Below are positions 1 to 11,870 of a stretch of DNA of 64,000 bases, one piece after another; positions within the stretch are counted from its first letter, which is position 1; each line of letters begins with the position of its first letter. This stretch comes from Pratylenchus scribneri (Eukaryota > Nematoda > Chromadorea > Rhabditida > Pratylenchidae). The stretch is from contig JAQSEB010000066.1 in the NCBI GenBank assembly GCA_030063045.1, forward strand, positions 186,001 through 250,000. The letters run 5' to 3'. The position numbers and the translations under genes were made by a program. The notes beneath the pieces are model-generated. The model ran no database searches. It saw only the letters and a list, made by a program, of their open reading frames with translations, and was not told the origin of the DNA.

Positions 1-733
1 TGAATATTTTTGTTTGAATTTTGCTGGTACCAATTGCTTTTCGTTCTGCGTTCTTTTTAGTATTCTTTGTGGCCGAAACAGATGTTAGATTATTTGACTA
101 TTCTACATCTACAACTACGGTGAATTCCATCACTTTCCCTTGGCTTTTCCGCTATGTGCCAATAATTAATTGATGGAGGGAAGAAATCGACCGATTTTGA
201 ATGCCAAAAAACAATTAAAAATGGCCAAATTGTGGATGGGAATTTACGGCATTGTAATCGGTGATGATGAGTGATGAATTTGTATTATTTTCTCTCAATT
301 TTCATTTGGGTTTTTTTACCATTTTAAAATGTGACATTTTCGGCATTGGAGAATTAATTGATTGATATTCATTTTATAAATCTTGTCTATTTACAACTTT
401 TTAATTATCAATTTTTTGATTTGATTAATAAAAGGCTTAAATCAATATTTGACCCAAATTTTTATTTCAACAAAATGTAATCCAAATAATGGTTTTAACA
501 ACAAAATGAAGCGATTTCAAACCGAAACAAATTAAAATGAAGAGGGAAGGAAAATAGGAGAAAAATCAAATTTGATGGAGAGGAAAAGGCAAAAATAATA
601 ATAAAAATTAAAAGGAGAAAGATTGGGACAAAAACACGCGTCATTTTTCGTGGGGATGCGCTTTGATTTATTGTTGAATTTATATCCTAAATTAAATTGC
701 TTCATTTTATCCTCTACTTCTCCTCCTCCTCAT
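1..733. other. 3' flank of the RPB5-CAP gene, no gene seen
   Basis: This AT-rich stretch lies beyond the stop codon of the minus-strand RPB5-CAP gene. The open frames here are short, lack splice-site support and resemble no family I know. It probably holds the 3' untranslated region of that gene and intergenic DNA. I see no RNA gene or repeat. Confidence 0.5.
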
Positions 734-2785
734 TCAGGCAATATCCGAAACGACTGTAACAAGCTTCTTCGTCTTCTGATCAAATGTCGTCTTGAACTGA
801 TTCGGAACACTGACAGGCAATTCCATCTGTAATTATTGTTGGATTAAATAATTAATTTTTATTAAATTTGAATCTTCAAAATTTTCCCTAATTTTTAAAA
901 TAATTCTGTGCAAAAAATATTGATTTTTAAAATGCCCATTTTTCTTTTAAACTCACAAAATCTCCATCGTTGCCCTTTGGCACCAGAATGTTCATTTCGC
1001 TGGATTTGCTGGTCACAATTTCCGCCCCAATTGCCTCCTTGCTCAAATACACTTGGCAACCGTCCGTCTTTTGGATGGAAATTGTGGGGACAACGCCCAT
1101 TGCCTGAAAAATAATATTATTGCGTAATAATAATGTCTTAAAAGTTTTATGCTAAAAGCATGAAATTGGCCCTAATTTTTTCGAATTTATGCCAATCTAC
1201 AATCTTAGTAAGCCTAAAGCCAAATGCCGAGATTTGCGTTGGAAAGGTGAAAGGTCATAATTATCCCAAAAATGTTTTTTGAAAAATAATCTTGGCCTAC
1301 CTTCACTTCGACAAATTGACACCCGATGACCTCAATTTGGGAGAGCAGTGAATCGAACACAACGCTGGTCTTTTTGCATGAATCCACCGTCACCGAATTC
1401 ACTTTGCCCTTTATTTGCACCACACTGTTCTCGCAACGATAAATGTAGACGGACTGTAAAAGAGGAAAATATTAATTTTATGAATAATTTATAACAAATT
1501 TTGTTAAAATTTAATATAAAACCTATTAAAAATTCGAAAATTCAATTTTTAAAATAGAAATGTAAATAAAATTTTGAAATTTTTGTGCAAAAAGATAAAT
1601 TTATTAAAGAAAAGATAAAAAAAATGGAAAAAAATATTTAATAAATAAATTGAAAAAATAATTTTTTTTTAAAAATCATTCCCCACCTGTTTCATGTCGA
1701 CTTGCACTTGAATTTGGCGATTGTCTTTGTGGTATTCCTCAAATTAAAAATATTTTTTAATTAATTCTAAGCTAAAAATTTTTCTTACAATTTGCCAAAC
1801 TTTTTGATCCTTCAGCTCCAATTTGGGCTGGCGATGGAATGTTGCTGCTGGAATTGTTGCTGATGGGATTGTTGTTGATGGAATTGATGATGTTGTTGTT
1901 GCCTGAAAATTTTTTAATAATTAAAAAAATATTTAAATTAAAAATACCTTCTTAGGCTTTTTGGTCTTGGATGGCACATCGAAATCACCCTTAAAGGGCG
2001 GCAAATCTGGATCATTATCCTAAAATAAATTAAATTAATGGACCATAAAATTATTGCCTACGGGAATGTGGTCGGGTGGGGCCAATTCCATCAATTCGGC
2101 CTCCAGAAAATGTTCCAATGTGTATTTGGGTGCCATATCGATGATCGCCTGAAAATGAAAATTGAAAAAAATATTGATTTTTAAATAAAATATTAAAAGA
2201 ATTTTAAAAAATATCCTAAAAATTGTTATTGTTTTAAAGATTTGATTATGACATTTTCTATAAATCTATTAAGAATAAAAACCATAATTTACCTGCTTTG
2301 CGGATGGGGTCATGCCAGTTTGGACGACAATGATTGCTCGGGTGATGTTTTGCTCCTGCATTTGTCCACGCATTTGCTTGATCACATTGATGCCAATTTG
2401 TGGTTCATCCGGGAAGAATACGTACATTTGACCTGAAAAATTAAAATGCAAATATTATTGAATAAAATTAGAGGAAACCTCCTGCCTTGAAGGAATTTTC
2501 AACCTGAATGAATATATTATAAATTTAATCAATAATCTATGCAAAATACCAAAATTGTCAAATCATTCCTGGCTGGATGTTTCTCGCTTGGCCCGTCCCC
2601 ATAGGTTTCCTTGAATTGGTCCAGCGTTTGGTCCAGCTCGTCCTGCGTGACCAAATAGCCGCGGTCATGGCACATCTGAATAATATTTTGATTATTTATT
2701 GATTTCAATGTTGTAAAATTCAAACCTGCAAAACTGTTTTGCGAACTCGCCAAAGTCGGTAAGTTTCATTATCATCGTCGGACAT
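734..2785 (-). CDS. Chimeric RPB5 (N-terminal) - CAP (C-terminal) protein, 11 exons
   Basis: Exons (minus): 2726-2785, 2550-2675, 2479-2503, 2293-2432, 2062-2148, 1948-2019, 1789-1902, 1687-1737, 1301-1453, 957-1103, 734-826. Every junction has GT/AG borders and every phase agrees, giving about 355 residues. Residues 1-146 match the shared RNA polymerase subunit RPB5: '[17 protein letters not shown]', 'YVFFPDEP', 'GMTPSAKQ', 'DMAPKY'. The RPB5 C-terminal assembly domain that should follow is absent. Next come a 24-residue acidic/lysine-rich exon and a Thr/Ser/Pro linker. Residues from about 203 match the C-terminal beta-helix (CARP) domain of adenylyl cyclase-associated protein, the part that binds actin monomers: '[17 protein letters not shown]', '[17 protein letters not shown]', '[11 protein letters not shown]', 'PNQFKT'. 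CAP's N-terminal helical and WH2 parts are missing. The family assignments are secure. Whether the fusion is transcribed as one mRNA is inference. Confidence 0.85.
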
Positions 2786-5558
2786 TGTTTATGAGGTGAT
2801 GAAGAAAATAATTTTATTGTTTATATCTTTAAATTAAAAATATTAATCAATTAATAAGCTAATTGATTTAAGAGTTTTCTAATAAGCTAATTAAATTCGA
2901 AAGCATCGTTGGTTTTTTAGTAAATCCTTATATTGGAATTTGGAGATGCTATGTGCGCCTTAATATTTTAATTTTATTCGCTAATTTGTTTGCTTGAAGT
3001 TTGGAGATGCTATATGCGCTGGAAATTAGTTTCAAACTGGTTTAAACTGATGTTGTGAGTGAGCCTAGTACTTGCCAAACTATAAGGCTAGGCTGAGTTA
3101 TCTTAAAACCTTTTAAAATCTTCTTTAAAAATTTCGATCATAATTTATTAACAAAAAAATATGTGCGGATTAGTTGGAATTAATAAAAATGCTAAATCGA
3201 TGAATCAAACGATTTAAGATGTGATGATGAAGCTGATGCGAATGAACAAATCCGATCCTGAATCCAAAGTTTGAACGCAAATGCGAACCGAATTTCGAAA
3301 CCAGGCAGACGACAAGATCAGAGAAAAATAAAATAAAAATAAACCAAGAACAGAGAATAAAAAAATTAAATAAATTAGCGCCAATTGCGTGATTTCAAAT
3401 ATAATTCGAAAATTCCTTTTTCAGTTTTGAAAGAATAAACTTAAACAAACCAAAAATTAAGCTTAATATGTGCAAATATGTGCTTAAATTAAAGAAATTC
3501 AGAACTTCGACATATCTAAAAAATCCATTAATTTGTTGCCAATTTTTTGTTCGTTCGTGTGTCCTTTTTTGAGCTATTTTTCCAAAAATATAGCCAAGTC
3601 ACGCTCTTCTACAACGTTTACTTTGATTCAAGTCAAGCTCCAGAATCCCCGAAATTGCCCTCACCAATCAATCATCAATCATCGCCATTGCCTTCGGGTA
3701 TTTCATCATCCTTTCCTTTTGGCATTTTCCCTTCATTCTTTCTGTCAACCCAGAAGGGTCCGATCCGTGCTGATTTTTCAGAAAATTGCTATTTTTGATC
3801 AACTCTCTGATTCTGTCTAATTTTTATAAAATTATCATATTTTCATTTAAAAATATCAAATTTTTTCCTTGCGATGTAATTTTTGACTAAAATTTATCCT
3901 ATCGTGTTATTTATATTTTTATTTGAAATTTTCGCTTCGGATACAGTAAAATTCACAAAAACTCTGGGAGAAGTATGATTATTAATGATTCAACAATGAA
4001 CTTAAAAAGAAGTTACAGCTGCTTCAATTGAAAAGAATAAATTCCCAGTTTAGCGAAAGAACAATTATAATTAGCGAACACTTAAATTTACAGGGATTAA
4101 ACCCAAAAATCAATGATGCTTTCGAATTCATCAAGTTGAAAAACTATTAAACAAGTTTCCGTACATTTATAAATGTTAATTAAGCAAAAACATTGTTTGA
4201 ATTTGATATGTTTTAAAGGAACTTTTAAGCAAACTCACAAATAATTTAATATTTTTAAACTGGTTTTTCTGTTTAATCCCTGCAAATTGAAGTATTTCGA
4301 TAATTATAATTGTCCATTTTCGCATTCCTTTGAAAAGCCCATAGGCAAATTTACCTTTCCATCTTTTTACTTTGGCATGTTCTAGGGGCATTCAAGCTCC
4401 AGAATCCCAGAAATGACATTAATCATTCATCAATCACTCATCAATCACCGCCTTCGGATATTTCATCGTCCTCTCTTCTTGGCATTTTTCCATTCAATCT
4501 TTCTGTTAACTGAATTTTGCGATCCTTCCTAATCAAAAATCAAAATTTCAGTCCAATATGCATGCTCTAAAAACTGAAGCCTAGATTAAATCCTAATTCC
4601 TAAGACCCCTTTTTAGAGCCTTCTTAAAGTTGGCCCTAATCTACTTTATTATGTTATCATTATATTTATCATATTTTTTGGTTGGGCCTCAGATTTTGCC
4701 CACAAGAACCTTTTAACCTTTTCATTCAATTACTCATCCTTCAGAACTTCGGCATATCCGAAAAATCCATTCAAATTTGTGGCCAATTTGTTGTTCATTT
4801 GTGCCCTCTTTTCGGCTTCATTTTCCAAAAATATAGCAAAACACTTCCAATGTTTACTTTGGCGGCAAATCTGGTAATTCTAGCTTCGGAATCTCTGAAA
4901 TGATCTTCATCAATCAACATTCATCACTAGAATAGTCAAAAATCAATTTCGGTTTGAGAAAATCGATGCAATTTAAAACTGAAATGGAAATTTTTGCGCC
5001 AAAATCAGATAAAACTAAATATAGATAAATTTCACAGAAAAAGTACTTAAGATTAAAAAAAGGAATTAATATGCCTCATCAAATGCCTTTTGTTTGGCCA
5101 ATGGCCATTAAAAAATGGCACGCATTTTGATTATCATAACATAATCATTTTTGTGCCATTTCCTAAAGGGCAACTTCGTCCTCATTTCCATTTTCATTAA
5201 AATATAATATGTCTTCAATTTTCCCAGTTGAATTCTAGTTGTTTGGATTTCGTGCCCTTCCAATTTAGCATATTTTTAACCATGTCGTGGATGCTTACGG
5301 ACGATTTCAAAAGGCAAAATATTTGTCCGAAAATTGTGCAGCCTGCCAGTGCCACATAAATTTGCGCTTTGTTCCTCAAATCTTATGTAAATTTGCAAAA
5401 AATGCCGACATAAATTTTTATCATTCTTACTTTTTTATTTCTTAAATCTGAAATCCACATTTCCACATTTTCTTTCATTCGAATAGAATTGAGCCAAATC
5501 TTTGCTTTTCATTTAATTTTTTCCTTGATGAGAACTTGGACATAACAATAAAGAAAAA
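2786..5558. other. Gene-poor region upstream of the RPB5-CAP gene
   Basis: No convincing exon on either strand. The left edge should hold the promoter of the minus-strand RPB5-CAP gene. The middle contains diverged repeated segments (separate entry). Positions about 4930-5040 resemble the short element at 46.93-47.05 kb (the 'cggtttgagaaaatcgatg' type motif), probably a decayed copy. Confidence 0.5.
3497..4915 (+). repeat. Diverged duplicated segments (three related blocks)
   Basis: The block at 3497-3760 recurs in two pieces: 4740-4915 repeats its left part ('cagaacttcg...aaaaatccatt', 'tccaaaaatatag') and 4388-4510 repeats its right part ('caagctccagaatccc', 'ttcggatatttcatc', 'ttggcatttt'). 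Similarity is clear but interrupted, so these are old copies, probably remains of a mobile element. No coding capacity is conserved between the copies. Confidence 0.6.
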
Positions 5559-5574
5559 ATGATAAATTGGGAAA

Positions 5575-8165
5575 CCAGGCGTTTTTTTAAACAATTCAAT
5601 TACAATCGCAATTCAGAATTTACAATTACAATCGCAAATCAGAATTACAATTACAATCGCAAATCAGAATTACAATACAATCACAAATCAGAATTACAAT
5701 TACAATCGCAAATCAGAATTACAATTACAATCACAAATCAGAATTACAATTACAATCGCAAATCAGAATTACAATACACTCACAAATCAGAATTACAATC
5801 GCAATTCAGAATTTACAATTTGGGGCAATTACAATCGCAAATCAGAATTTACAATTACAATCACAAATCAGAATTACAATTACAATCACAAATCAGAATT
5901 ACAATTACAATCGCAATTCAGAATTTACAATTTGGGGCAATTACAATCGCAAATCAGAATTACAATACAATCACAAATCAGAATTACAATTACAATCGCA
6001 AATCAGAATTACAATTACAATCACAAATCAGAATTACAATTACAATCACAAATCAGAATTACAATTACAATCACAAATCAGAATTACAATCGCAATTCAG
6101 AATTTACAATTTGGGGCAATTACAATCGCAAATCAGAATTACAATTACAATCACAAATCAGAATTACAATTACAATCACAAATCAGAATTACAATCGCAA
6201 TTCAGAATTACAATTACAATCACAAATCAGAATTACAATTACAATCACAAATCAGAATTACAATTACAATCACAAATCAGAATTACAATTACAATCACAA
6301 ATCAGAATTACAATCGCAATTCAGAATTTACAATTTGGGGCAATTACAATCGCAAATCAGAATTACAATTACAATCACATATCAGAATTACAATTACAAT
6401 CACAAATCAGAATTAGAATTACAATTACAATCGCAAATCAGAATTACAATTACAATCGCAAATCAGAATTACAATTACAATCACAAATCAGAATTACAAT
6501 TACAATCGCAAATCAGAATTACAATTGCAAATCAAAATTACAATTACAATCGCAAATCAGAATTACAATTACAATCACAAATCAGAATTACAATCGCAAT
6601 TCAGAATTTACAATTTGGGGCAATTACAATCGCAAATCAGAATTACAATTACAATCACAAATCAGAATTACAATTACAATCACAAATCAGAATTAGAATT
6701 ACAATTACAATCGCAAATCAGAATTACAATTACAATCGCAAATCAGAATTACAATTACAATCACAAATCAGAATTACAATTACAATCGCAAATCAGAATT
6801 ACAATTACAATCACAAATCAGAATTACAATTACAATCGCAAATCAGAATTACAATTACAATCACAAATCAGAATCACAATTACAATCGCAAATCAGAATT
6901 ACAATTACAATCACAAATCAGAATTACAATCGCAATTCAGAATTTACAATTTGGGGCAATTACAATCGCAAATCAGAATTACAATTACAATCACAAATCA
7001 GAATTACAATTACAATCACAAATCAGAATTACAATCGCAATTCAGAATTTACAATTTGGGGCAATTACAATCGCAAATCAGAATTACAATTACAATCACA
7101 AATCAGAATTACAATTACAATCACAAATCAGAATTACAATCGCAATTCAGAATTTACAATTTGGGGCAATTACAATCGCAAATCAGAATTACAATTACAA
7201 TCACAAATCAGAATTACAATTACAATCGCAAATCAGAATTACAATTACAATCACAAATCAGAATCACAATTACAATCGCAAATCAGAATTACAATTGCAA
7301 ATCAAAATTACAATTACAATCGCAAATCAGAATTACAATTGCAATCGCAAATCAGAATTACAATTACAATCACAAATCAGAATCACAATTACAATCGCAA
7401 ATCAGAATTACAATTGCAATCGCAAATCAGAATTACAATTACAATCACAAATCAGAATCACAATTACAATCGCAAATCAGAATTACAATTGCAAATCAAA
7501 ATTACAATCACAAATCAGAATCACAATTACAATCGCAAATCAGAATTACAATTGCAAATCAAAATTACAATTACAATCGCAAATCAGAATTACAATTACA
7601 ATCACAAATCAGAATTACAATCGCAATTCAGAATTTACAATTTGGGGCAATTACAATCGCAAATCAGAATTACAATTACAATCGCAAATCAGAATTACAA
7701 TTACAATCACAAATCAGAATTACAATCGCAATTCAGAATTTACAATTTGGGGCAATTACAATCGCAAATCAGAATTACAATTACAATCACAAATCAGAAT
7801 TACAATTACAATCACAAATCAGAATTAGAATTACAATTACAATCGCAAATCAGAATTACAATTACAATCGCAAATCAGAATTACAATTACAATCACAAAT
7901 CAGAATTACAATTACAATCGCAAATCAGAATTACAATTACAATCGCAAATCAGAATTACAATTGCAATCGCAAATCAGAATTACAATTACAATCGCAAAT
8001 CAGAATTACAATTATAATCACAAATCAGAATCACAATTACAATCGCAAATCAGAATTACAATTGCAAATCAAAATTACAATTACAATCGCAAATCAGAAT
8101 TACAATTATAATCGCAAATTAAAATTACAATTAAAAACGAGGCAGAATTTACAATTGCAAATTAG
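5575..8165 (+). repeat. 25-bp satellite array, about 2.6 kb
   Basis: The array repeats a 25-bp unit whose core is 'aatcagaattacaattacaa' followed by 'tcgca' or 'tcaca'. About ten evenly worded interruptions carry 'atttacaatttggggcaat', giving an irregular higher-order structure. Because 25 is not a multiple of 3, successive units pass through all three frames, and no frame of the unit on the plus strand contains a stop. This produces overlapping open frames of up to about 528 codons (rich in Asn, Gln, Tyr, Ile, Thr) that I regard as a by-product. Right-hand units (about 8100-8260) are degenerate and contain an 'agacggaattta' variant. The same family occurs at 18.4 and 52.8 kb. Confidence 0.95.
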
Positions 8166-8490
8166 AATAGACGGAATTTACAATTGTTTAACAAGCTCAA
8201 CAACCTTCAATTCACTTAAAATAGACGGAATTTACATTTACAATTTACCATTCTTTTACTAATTCAAATAGGCTGACTTTTCAATTTTATTGCCTTTTAA
8301 AATATTTGGATGAAGGAGAAAATTTGGGAGGTTAGGCATCGTCCAAATTTTTACGATTGACAAATAACGCCAAGATTTGGCACAAATTCTGAAGCACTTA
8401 CCTCAATAAATTGCCTCAATTCCACATTGTCTTCCATTCATCCTTTCAAATCACTAAAAATGGCCTTTTAATTGCCGCTGCCGCTACCTA

Positions 8491-8686
8491 TTAGCCATCA
8501 TTGAATTCATCATCCCCTTCAAAATGAACCACCAAAATTTGTGAACGAATGCCAAAAAGTGGAATATGCCGGTCCGTGGAATTGTAGACCATTCTGACAG
8601 CCGTGTTGGCATTGGCCCAAGCGAAATACAATGACAGGGAAAGGGAGGCAGCCAAACGAATCAAATTGGTTGGGGGCCAATAAAAT
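8491..8686 (-). CDS. Weak candidate exon, unrecognised protein
   Basis: Reading the minus strand, a frame ending at TAA (8491-8493) gives about 64 residues: a hydrophobic stretch ('RLAASLSLSLYFAWANA') followed by a soluble segment ('LFGIRSQILVVHFEGDDEF'). The composition is more protein-like than the surrounding DNA. A nearby minus-strand ATG frame at 8401-8436 ('MEDNVELRQFIE') runs into a good donor-like gtaagt. I cannot join these into a gene and recognise no family. It may be a last exon or a decayed gene. Confidence 0.22.
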
Positions 8687-9987
8687 TAGGGGAATCCGAG
8701 GATGCTTATTGTTAGGGCAAATTAACCCTGCGGGCATATTTGATTGCTTTCCATATCGATTATTCCCTTGTAAACAAAACAGGGCATAAAACATGTGCAA
8801 TGATCGATCATTTCGGCCAGTATAAATATTTTTTGGATTATATGGAGAGGAAATTATCCAAACGAAAGAAGAATGGGACACGTAATTTAATATAAGAGAA
8901 TGGAACCAAATTAAGCATTTTGTCCTACATTTGTATGAATAGGAATGTTATAAAATTAGAATATTTGAATGGAATTTCTCCACTGGAAAACGGGGATAAA
9001 GCTTGAAATTTAATCAGCTAGAAAGATTATAAAATGGCACTTCTAATTCTAAAAATATCACCTTGTGTCCAATTCAAATTCTCTCATTCAATTTCAACAT
9101 TGACCATGGCCAAACTAATAATGTGTTTTGGGTGGCCAATTCGGTTGTTTGCTTTCCCATTTGCCTACCGAATTCGTCCATTTCTATGTTGGCCCCATGG
9201 CCATTATTCTTCTCTATCAATCGTGGGCAACCAGTCACAATAATTGGATTGGATGAATAAAATAATTCATTTTTATTAGAAAAAAATATAAATTTCCTAA
9301 TTTCTATCCTTGCTTTTTATAATGGGACATGACAAATGATATATGTTTTGCATTTGCAAATCAAATTAAATTTTCAAGTGAATATTATATTTAAAAATTT
9401 AGAGAAGTCGATTTCTGATTATATTGGAGTCAAAACATTAAAATTTCTAATTTCTATTGGAATCTCAAGCATTTCTAATCTTCCAGAAAACAGGTGGAAT
9501 TAATTCTTTCCGGAAAACAAGCGGAATTAGGCCAATTCATTCGTCAAATTCCGTCATCAAATTATTGCAGCTGATTCATCAATTCTTTTTCCGATTCCAT
9601 TCACAAGCATCCATTGGGAAAATTGAATTCGTCATTTCATATTAAAACACATATAATGTTGGATTGGCTCTCGTGGGCAAATAGAATTTAAAAACCAACC
9701 AAAAGCCATATATTTCATTTCATTAATATTTCATTTCCAATCCAAATTAACTCCAATTTCATCCATTTTTTTATTAGGCTTACATTATAATAGATATATC
9801 ATCAGAAATTAGGAAAACATTTTGGACAATAAAAATAGAAATTTTTGCTTCAATCCACGCACTTCATTAGCTCATACGTCATATATCCCAATTTTCTTCA
9901 TTTATTTCATTCATCTAATTTTCCAAACAATTGATTCATCGAAAAAATTTTCAATTCTTTTTCAGCACTCTGAAATCGTGTTTCAAA
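8687..9987. other. Intergenic region, no clear gene
   Basis: AT-rich sequence with only short open frames. A 120-codon minus-strand frame (8519-8881) shows no recognisable domain and overlaps the candidate exon above in another frame. The sequence just before 9988 contains 'tttttcag', which would serve as an acceptor for a 5' intron or spliced leader of the next gene. Confidence 0.45.
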
Positions 9988-10251
9988 ATGTCCAATTCTG
10001 AACGTGAACGTGCCGAGGAAATGAATCGACGTGCCTGGCAGCAAAGAAGGGAGATTGCGCAACAACATGAGCGCGATCTTGAGGCATTGAGGCAAAGGGA
10101 ATTGGCGATTCAGCAGCGGGAGGAAGAATTGAATCGCAGGGAACAGGTGGTTCGCCAACGGGAGGAAGAACGGCGCCGCCAATGGCGCCAACATCAGAAC
10201 GCATACAATGCCCGTCGCCGCAATCGGGACCAACAAGGTGGACAGCAATGA
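9988..10251 (+). CDS. Small highly charged coiled-coil protein
   Basis: The frame from the ATG at 9988 encodes 87 residues, rich in Glu, Arg and Gln with almost no hydrophobic core beyond Leu/Ile spaced as in a coiled coil ('REEELNRREQVVRQREEERR'). I chose this ATG rather than the upstream one at 9931 because a 'tttttcag' acceptor-like sequence at about 9958-9965 sits between them and G+C content rises sharply at 9988. There is no signal peptide or membrane segment. An 'aataaa' soon after the stop could be the polyadenylation signal. I recognise no family; low-complexity proteins of this type are common in nematodes. It could be a full gene or the last exon of a longer one. Confidence 0.55.
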   Translation: MSNSERERAEEMNRRAWQQRREIAQQHERDLEALRQRELAIQQREEELNRREQVVRQREEERRRQWRQHQNAYNARRRNRDQQGGQQ

Positions 10252-11130
10252 TGTGGCATTTGGCATAAATAAATGAATGGAATGATGAGAAAATAAGAAA
10301 TAATAATGAAAGATAATAAATTGTGTTGAAAAATATTTAAAATTCTTTCAATTATCTATAATAAATTCCATCTTTCTACTGTTTTTATTAATTGCCATTT
10401 TATGGGCCCATCGGCAATATTGATATTTCCTCAATCATTGTTTCCCTCTATCGCTGGCGGCTCAAATTTGAATTCCTGTTGCTGGTCGCTAAATCCAGCA
10501 GCGAACTTGGTTTGCAAAAATGCAGGCTATTCACCATTTTCAATTCCATTATCATCATTCTACTAGTCATCATCATCGCTGTGGTCGTCGTTGTTGTTGA
10601 ATTTGCCATTTTCACAATGGCACCATTCTCCCAAATCCTTTGCGTTTTGTCGGTACCAACACTGGCATTCTTTGGCCATACCTCTTCTTTGGCAATGTCA
10701 CAAAGAATAAAGGTAGTGGAGTTTGTCTCGCCAATGCTAACAACTCAATGGGCAATAGGAACGGAGGTAAAGTTGAGAGTTAGTCGGCACAAAATGGGGC
10801 AAAATCCACGCATTTTGGACTACCTACGATCCTGGCCAATATTTACCTATATTTTGCGGCTGATACTGAATTTTTCAGCCGATTTTATTTTTTCTGACAA
10901 AATTGAAGATATTTGTGACCAATATCCATATCTCATCTCGTAGCCATCCTATAGCATTGATTTATGGTCTTTGTGCTAATTCTATCCTAGTCCTAATCCT
11001 ACCCTATTAAACCGGTTTAAAAATCCAAAATTTTAATTGGCAATAACTTTGGTTCAAATAAACTAATCAAATCAATGTGAAACTGAAATCTCATAAATAA
11101 AATCTATCCGGGTGAATCGATTGAAGGATT
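10252..11130. other. Intergenic, no supported gene
   Basis: A 183-codon plus-strand frame (10392-10943) exists, but it begins at a TTG, contains a long Ile/Val run from simple 'atcatc' repeats, and shows no family features, so I do not call it. Nothing else is visible before the duplicated block that begins near 11130. Confidence 0.4.
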
Positions 11131-11175
11131 ATTATTGAAATTGACGAAAAAAAAAAGAATAATGTAAAAATAATT

Positions 11176-11456
11176 TCAATGGTTTAATGGTTTGTCCATC
11201 ATTCACAAACCAAATCATATTACCCAAATTGGAAAGAGCTGGTCAAGACGCATTGAATGATATATAATTTTTAATGGTTTGGTCAAAATTAAAGGGTATG
11301 AAACGGTTTAAACCCATTTTGGTTTAATGCTTCAAAACCATAAGTTAGAATTGGTTTTAAACATAATCTAAAACATAATAAAATGATGCATATCGTCGAG
11401 ATCTATCGATTGGCTATATAAGTTTATGGGTCTGGGATAAACTTCTGAATCATTAC
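11176..11456 (+). mobile_element. MITE family A, copy 1
   Basis: About 275 bp, non-coding, with conserved internal words 'tggtcaaaattaaagggta', 'acggtttaaacccattttgg', 'tggttcaaaaccataa', 'gagatctatcgattggg' and imperfect inverted ends of the type TATAAYGGTT...TTTATC. This copy sits in the duplicated block, in the position equivalent to intron 2 of the Kunitz gene. Confidence 0.8.
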
Positions 11457-11522
11457 AAAATTTTAGGCTATTCCAATCTTTTTTCGGCCAAATATTTCCC
11501 TAATAATCAAAACATCTTTTAC

Positions 11523-11870
11523 TTGTACAATTCCTCCAAATTTGGACAGCAAATTCCGCTGCCATCATTGACACCTTTCACCGATTCGCATTCAAAGCCT
11601 GCAGGGCATTGTCCATCGCAAGGGAAAATCCTTTCTTCCCCTTCCAAAAGTGGACCTTTGCCATCGGAACAAAGGAATGCCGCAGGCAAAATGGCTGATT
11701 CATTGTAGTGAATTGTGGAATTTTCGGCCGAAGAATCAGCCAAAATTTGTGCAAAATGGACAAACAAAAGGGCTAAAATATTTATTGGATTGGTGGATTC
11801 ACTAATTAATTCCCATTTTCGTACCAATAATTGTTGAATAAGTTGAAAATTTATTGGACAAATTTAGCAT
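11523..11870 (-). pseudogene. Truncated copy of the lustrin/EB-Kunitz gene (exons 1-2 only)
   Basis: Exon 1 (11825-11870) and exon 2 (11523-11772), 46 and 250 nt, are the same lengths as in the complete gene at 39.15 kb and keep the splice sites, the signal peptide ('ALLFVHFAQILA') and the six-cysteine module ('CDGQCPAGFEC', 'GICCPN'). A 52-bp intron separates them. The donor after exon 2 is intact, but exon 3 and both Kunitz domains are absent: the block ends inside what was intron 2. The copy could make only a short secreted peptide if transcription reads through the donor. I call it a pseudogene, though its coding sequence has no stop or frameshift, so it is recent. Confidence 0.8.

Noticed and set aside
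3533..3820. Two plus-strand frames (95 and 83 codons)
   Set aside because: Lie in a diverged repeat present in other copies that do not keep the frame.
5559..8262. Five overlapping plus-strand open frames of 250-530 codons
   Set aside because: They all lie in the 25-bp satellite, occur in all three frames, and follow from a unit with no stop codons; no splice sites or conserved domain.
8519..8881. 120-codon minus-strand frame
   Set aside because: No recognisable domain; another frame over the same bases looks slightly more protein-like.
9907..10266. Minus-strand open frames opposite the coiled-coil gene
   Set aside because: Antisense shadows of a repetitive Arg/Glu-rich coding sequence.
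10392..10943. 183-codon plus-strand frame with a hydrophobic Ile/Val run
   Set aside because: No ATG at its start, the hydrophobic part comes from simple repeats, and no family resemblance or splice support.
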